Source: Methylocystis rosea (GTDB lineage: Bacteria; Pseudomonadota; Alphaproteobacteria; Rhizobiales; Beijerinckiaceae). Taken from it: a DNA stretch of 64,000 bases. This document shows positions 60,978 to 64,000 of this stretch, in pieces. Numbering within the stretch: the stretch's first letter is position 1; each line of letters starts with the position of its first letter. The translations under genes were made by a program, and so were the position numbers. Below the pieces are notes generated by a model, which had not been told where the DNA came from, did not search any database, and was given only the letters and a program-made list of their open reading frames with translations. Where the stretch lies: NCBI RefSeq assembly GCF_003855495.1, contig NZ_CP034086.1:2641501-2705500 (forward strand), in the 5' to 3' direction.

Positions 60978-61547
60978 CTACTCGCGCGGCTCGGGCTGGC
61001 GCTCCTCGAGCGGATGGCCGGCCTGCTCCCAGGCGTCGGCGCCGGGCGGATACCACAGCACATGCGTATAGCCGAGGGTGAGCGCGCGTTTCGCGGCGTT
61101 CCAGGACGCCCAGCAATTGGTGCGGCAATAGAAGACGAGCGGCTTCGATTTGTCGCCGCCGCTGGCGCGCGCCACGCCTTGCTCGAAATAGCGCGCCATC
61201 GGTTCGGAGAGTTCGCCAAACCCGGTGTCGGGAAGCCAGATGCTGCCAGGGATGTCGAAGCGCTTCGGATCGCGCCATACCGCGTTCTTCGGCAGGCCTT
61301 CCGGCTTTGGCGGCCGCGAAAGCGCGTCGATGAAAACCGCTTTCTTGCCGCTCCACAGTTCAAACGCCTGCGGGGTGTCGAGGACGGTCGCGCCCTTGAG
61401 CGTCGCCGGCGTCGGCGCGTGATAATTGTCGAGGCGGTAGCCTTCCGGCTCCGGCGGCGCTTGGGCGCTAGCCGGCGCGGCGCAAAGCGCGACCGCCGCG
61501 CACAGCGCGAGAAGGCCGCTCGCCAAATGTTTCGCCAGACTCATCAC
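60978..61547 (-). CDS. PQQ-dependent-catabolism CXXCW-motif rhodanese-like protein
   Basis: 189 aa. Signal peptide 1-29 (ASAQA). Rhodanese-like fold with VFIDALSRPPKPEGLP and the family-specific YCRTNCWASWNAAKRALTLGY (Cys141, Cys145, Trp146), then VLWYPPGADAWEQAGH. This matches the TIGR03865 family, periplasmic proteins encoded next to PQQ alcohol dehydrogenases. It may handle disulfides or PQQ enzyme maturation; the reaction is unproven. Start ATG 61547 overlaps the stop of xoxJ by 4 nt. Confidence 0.88.
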   Translation of the reverse strand: MMSLAKHLASGLLALCAAVALCAAPASAQAPPEPEGYRLDNYHAPTPATLKGATVLDTPQAFELWSGKKAVFIDALSRPPKPEGLPKNAVWRDPKRFDIPGSIWLPDTGFGELSEPMARYFEQGVARASGGDKSKPLVFYCRTNCWASWNAAKRALTLGYTHVLWYPPGADAWEQAGHPLEERQPEPRE

Positions 61548-62443
61548 GGAACGGTGATCGCATGTCCCGACTCATCGAGCAACGGGACTTCAAAATCGCG
61601 AAGGATGCGCTCCAGCTCGATCTTGTTTTGGGCGATCAGCGTATTGAGTTCGCGCTTCCAGTTCTGATCGGAATGGCGAACCCCGAAGCCGATGCGGAAG
61701 GCCATGCGGGCGCCGGGCGTCTCCGGCAGAGGGCTGACATTGAGCTTCACGCTCGATTGTTTGGCGTAGTAGCCGGCGATCGGTCCCCACAGCAGCGCGA
61801 CGTCGATCTCGCCCTTTTCGAGATCATGCATCATCGCCGCGCCGGAGGATTCGACGCGCGTGTCGACCATCAGCGCATAGGGCTTCACCGACGCCATCAG
61901 ACCATTCATCGCCAGCACATTGCCGGGCGGCGTGTTGGCGACAAGGCCGATGCGATGCGGCTTTTCCTTCAGACGGGGATCGTCGAGCGTCTTGACGCCG
62001 TCAAGCTCCGAGCCCGCCCGGGTCACGATGGCGTAGGTCGTCCGGTAATAGGGATTGGTGGTCTGCACGAGGTCATTGCCCTGCGGCATGCCGAGGATGA
62101 CGTCGCAAAGATGCGCGTTGAGCGTGTTGCGCACAAAGCCCGTAGCGCCCGGATAATAAGTATAGGCGAGATCCTTGCCGAGCTTCTTGGCGAGGAATTC
62201 GGCGATCTTGTTCTCGAAGCCTTCGCCCTTGTCGTTTGAAAAGGGAAGATTGTTCGGATCGGCGCACACGCGCAGCGTCTTGGGATCGACGAGTTCGATC
62301 GAACCCTGATTGTCGTCGCCCTTGGCGCCGGCGTCGGGCCCCATATGCTGCGCCGAGGCGGGGGCCGCCACAAAGAGGATTGCGGCGGCCCAGCCCGTCG
62401 AGAGCAGCGCGGAAAAACCGCGCCGATGCGTGAAGCGGATCAT
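61544..62443 (-). CDS. xoxJ: XoxJ/MxaJ-like periplasmic solute-binding-fold protein
   Basis: 299 aa. Signal peptide 1-32 (APASAQH). Periplasmic binding-protein fold: LRVCADPNNLPFSNDKGEGFENKIAEFLAKKLG is the hallmark of the quinoprotein-dehydrogenase-associated binding proteins (TIGR03871). VILGMPQGNDLV, YAIVTRAGS and LLWGPIAGYYAKQS follow. XoxJ is thought to bind and help activate XoxF, not to import a solute. It follows the cytochrome gene by 18 nt and overlaps the rhodanese-like gene by 4 nt, so xoxF-xoxG-xoxJ-CXXCW is one operon. Confidence 0.93.
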   Translation of the reverse strand: MIRFTHRRGFSALLSTGWAAAILFVAAPASAQHMGPDAGAKGDDNQGSIELVDPKTLRVCADPNNLPFSNDKGEGFENKIAEFLAKKLGKDLAYTYYPGATGFVRNTLNAHLCDVILGMPQGNDLVQTTNPYYRTTYAIVTRAGSELDGVKTLDDPRLKEKPHRIGLVANTPPGNVLAMNGLMASVKPYALMVDTRVESSGAAMMHDLEKGEIDVALLWGPIAGYYAKQSSVKLNVSPLPETPGARMAFRIGFGVRHSDQNWKRELNTLIAQNKIELERILRDFEVPLLDESGHAITVP

Positions 62444-62461
62444 GCGATCGTTTCGACGCTC

Positions 62462-62971
62462 CTACTTCTGATTCATGCACTCGGTCTCGGCCTTGGCGAA
62501 GGCCTCCGGGCGGTCTTCCTTTTTCCCCGGACGGCCGGGCTCGATGGCGCCGGTCGAGAGGGCGCGCAGATAGACATAGAGATCGTCGATGTAGCAGGAG
62601 GCGTTCTTGTTGTCGGCGAAGGCCGGCATAACGCTGTTGCCGTTCTGGCGGCCGCCGATGACGATGCCGGCGAACTCGGCATAGTCGAACCGCTTCACCG
62701 AATCCTTGAGCGCCGGCGCATAGGTCGAGCCGCCGCCATTGGGGCCGTGGCAGACGTGGCATTCCGCGTGATAACGGCGATAGCCGGAGAAGGTGTACCA
62801 GTCCACCTTGCCGTCGGGGCCGACGTTGAAGGTGGGGTCGCCTTTGGCGTCGAAATATTTGCCGTCGGTCGATTTGACGGCCTTGGGGTCTCCCGGCGCC
62901 TCGGCCATTGCGGAGGTCCCCACGCACATGATGACGCCCAGAGCCAACGCTCCGGCAAGCGACGATCTCAT
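62462..62971 (-). CDS. xoxG: Cytochrome c electron acceptor of XoxF (XoxG-like)
   Basis: 169 aa from ATG 62971. Signal peptide 1-23 (AMAEA). One haem c site Cys71-x2-Cys74-His75 (AECHVCHGPNGGGS), axial Met probably in NSVMPAFADNKN, plus two further Cys (SCYIDDLYVYLRA and the C-terminal ETECMNQK) typical of the cytochrome family tied to methanol metabolism. XoxG takes electrons from the PQQ of XoxF and passes them to a c-type cytochrome and oxidase. Second in the xox operon. Confidence 0.93.
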   Translation of the reverse strand: MRSSLAGALALGVIMCVGTSAMAEAPGDPKAVKSTDGKYFDAKGDPTFNVGPDGKVDWYTFSGYRRYHAECHVCHGPNGGGSTYAPALKDSVKRFDYAEFAGIVIGGRQNGNSVMPAFADNKNASCYIDDLYVYLRALSTGAIEPGRPGKKEDRPEAFAKAETECMNQK

Positions 62972-63013
62972 TACCTCTCTCCTTGGTCTCTTCTCTTCCC
63001 ACACAGTGTAAAC

Positions 63014-63055
63014 GCCGACGCTCGGCGGCACCTTGACGGTGCGCCGAGCGCCGGC
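63014..63055. terminator. Stem-loop between xoxF and xoxG
   Basis: Arms 63014-63032 and 63038-63055 pair over about 17 bp with one bulge (GCCGACGCTCGGCG...GCACC / GGTGC...GCCGAGCGCCGGC). On the plus strand it is followed by TTTTTATT, on the minus strand only by GTTTAC. On the xox transcript it would lie between the first and second gene and could stabilise xoxF messenger or reduce read-through to xoxG. Confidence 0.75.
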
Positions 63056-63077
63056 TTTTTATTGCTTCGCGTCTTGC

Positions 63078-64000
63078 TTAGTTTGGCAGAGCGAAGACAG
63101 TCAAGACGCCGCCAAGAGCCGTATAATTGGCCAGCGACGCGTAGTTGCCCACGGCGCCGAGTCCCTCGTTGCTCTTGGAGAGGCCAGCCGCCAAGCCGAT
63201 GCCGGCCCAGCCGCCAACGCCCGAGAGCACCGCGACATACTGCTTGCCGCCGGACTCATAGGTGGTGACGTTGCCGATGATTCCCGACGGAGTCTTGTAC
63301 TTATAGAGCTCCTTGCCGGTCTTGGTGTCGACGGCCTTCAGATAGCCCTCGAGCGTGCCGTAGAAGGTGACGCCGCCGTCCGTCGACGTGGCGCCGCCCC
63401 AGACCGAGAACTGCTCCTTATTGGACCAGACGATCTTGCCGACCTTGGCGTCCCAGGCGATGAAGTTGCCGGTGTGGGTCTCGCCCTTGTCCTTGCCCGC
63501 CGGGAACATTTCCAGCGTCGCGCCGACGTAGGGCTGGCCCGCCGTATAGCTCACGCGGAACGGCTCATAGTCCATGCAGACATGGTTGGTCGGCACCAGG
63601 AACAGTCCCGTCGTCGCGTCGTAGCTCGCCGGCTGCTGGTCCTTGGAGCCAAGCGCCGCCGGGCAGACATATTGCGTATTGACGTCTTCGCCGTTCTGCT
63701 CGGTCGAATATTTCGCCACGCCGAGCGGACGGCCATAGGTCTTGGAGTTCTTGTCCATATCGACCTTGCTCGCCCAGTTCACCGCCGGATCAAATTTCTC
63801 GGCGACGAGCAGCTCGCCGGTGACGCGGTCAAGCGTATAGGCGAAGCCGTTGCGGTCGAAGTGGACGAGAGTCTTGCGCTTCTGGCCGCCCATGTCCTGG
63901 TCAGCGAGAATCATCTCGTTGATGCCGTCATAGTCCCACTCGTCGTGGGGCGTCATCTGGTAAACCCACTTCGCCTTGCCGGTGTCGAGGTCGCGCGCCC
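63078..64000 (-). CDS. xoxF: Lanthanide-dependent methanol dehydrogenase XoxF (C-terminal half; cut by window end)
   Basis: About 307 codons visible to the right edge; the start lies outside. Beta-propeller PQQ enzyme of the periplasm, oxidising methanol. Visible: [34 protein letters not shown], the [20 protein letters not shown] loop, [12 protein letters not shown], and the C-terminus [16 protein letters not shown]...[12 protein letters not shown]. The [15 protein letters not shown] ending is of the XoxF type (XoxF5) rather than MxaF. The catalytic Asp and the extra lanthanide Asp are upstream, outside the window. Genes xoxG and xoxJ follow. Confidence 0.95.
   Translation of the reverse strand, partial: ARDLDTGKAKWVYQMTPHDEWDYDGINEMILADQDMGGQKRKTLVHFDRNGFAYTLDRVTGELLVAEKFDPAVNWASKVDMDKNSKTYGRPLGVAKYSTEQNGEDVNTQYVCPAALGSKDQQPASYDATTGLFLVPTNHVCMDYEPFRVSYTAGQPYVGATLEMFPAGKDKGETHTGNFIAWDAKVGKIVWSNKEQFSVWGGATSTDGGVTFYGTLEGYLKAVDTKTGKELYKYKTPSGIIGNVTTYESGGKQYVAVLSGVGGWAGIGLAAGLSKSNEGLGAVGNYASLANYTALGGVLTVFALPN

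Overview
The window is high-GC DNA (about 65 % by eye) that reads as the chromosome of an alphaproteobacterial methylotroph, most likely a methanotroph-type member of the Methylocystaceae/Beijerinckiaceae. The clearest evidence is at the right end: an H4MPT C1-transfer locus (mch, an ATP-grasp gene, a CitG-like gene, two tandem fae genes, a HisA-like gene) that runs into a lanthanide-type methanol dehydrogenase locus (rhodanese-like CXXCW protein, xoxJ, xoxG, xoxF; xoxF is cut by the window end). A hopanoid-type sugar epimerase, an NAD(P) transhydrogenase with split alpha subunit and a CIRCE-controlled groESL fit the same group. No rRNA, tRNA, CRISPR array, phage or intact insertion sequence was seen.

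Layout. 0.2-7.1 kb: a TonB-dependent receptor followed by an AttEFGH-like ABC ATPase / FtsX permease / CrtC-AttH hydrolase operon. 7.1-14.1 kb: MarR regulator and a minus-strand surface-polymer group (glycosyltransferase, HpnA-like epimerase, Wza-like export lipoprotein, two CDP-alcohol phosphatidyltransferase-like proteins, one with its active site eroded). 14.2-18.6 kb: enoyl-CoA hydratase, DnaJ-class protein, ECF-like sigma with membrane anti-sigma, FabI. 18.6-20.4 kb: an AT-richer scrap region with an orphan gene, inverted repeats and a recent broken copy of the 3' end of a nearby M16 peptidase gene. 20.4-28.4 kb: M3 peptidase, inactive/active M16 pair, lspA and a double beta-barrel protein. 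28.7-34.1 kb: groESL, LysR with haloacid dehalogenase, a frameshifted SDR, DUF892. 34.3-37.6 kb: small aa3-oxidase subunit IV-like protein and pntAA-pntAB-pntB.

37.7-46.9 kb is the most unusual block. A second large TonB-dependent receptor and a small Cys/His protein are divergent from another small Cys/His protein, exbB, exbD, tonB, three further secreted or anchored proteins that carry only a TonB-C-like domain, a BNR-repeat protein with a Cys-rich motif and a CPPC thioredoxin. It looks like a complete, dedicated outer-membrane uptake system; metal (possibly copper) uptake is an inference from the Cys/His proteins and the organism type.

46.9-54.8 kb holds a HIG1-type protein, a TIGR02302/DUF4175 protein, small basic or acidic proteins, an AT-rich orphan gene next to a decayed pyrC fragment, dihydroorotase and a YgfZ-like protein. 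55-64 kb is C1 metabolism: XoxF makes formaldehyde (or formate) in the periplasm with XoxG as electron acceptor; Fae condenses formaldehyde with H4MPT and Mch converts the methenyl to the formyl form. A 109-nt hairpin-rich repeat occurs three times across the window.
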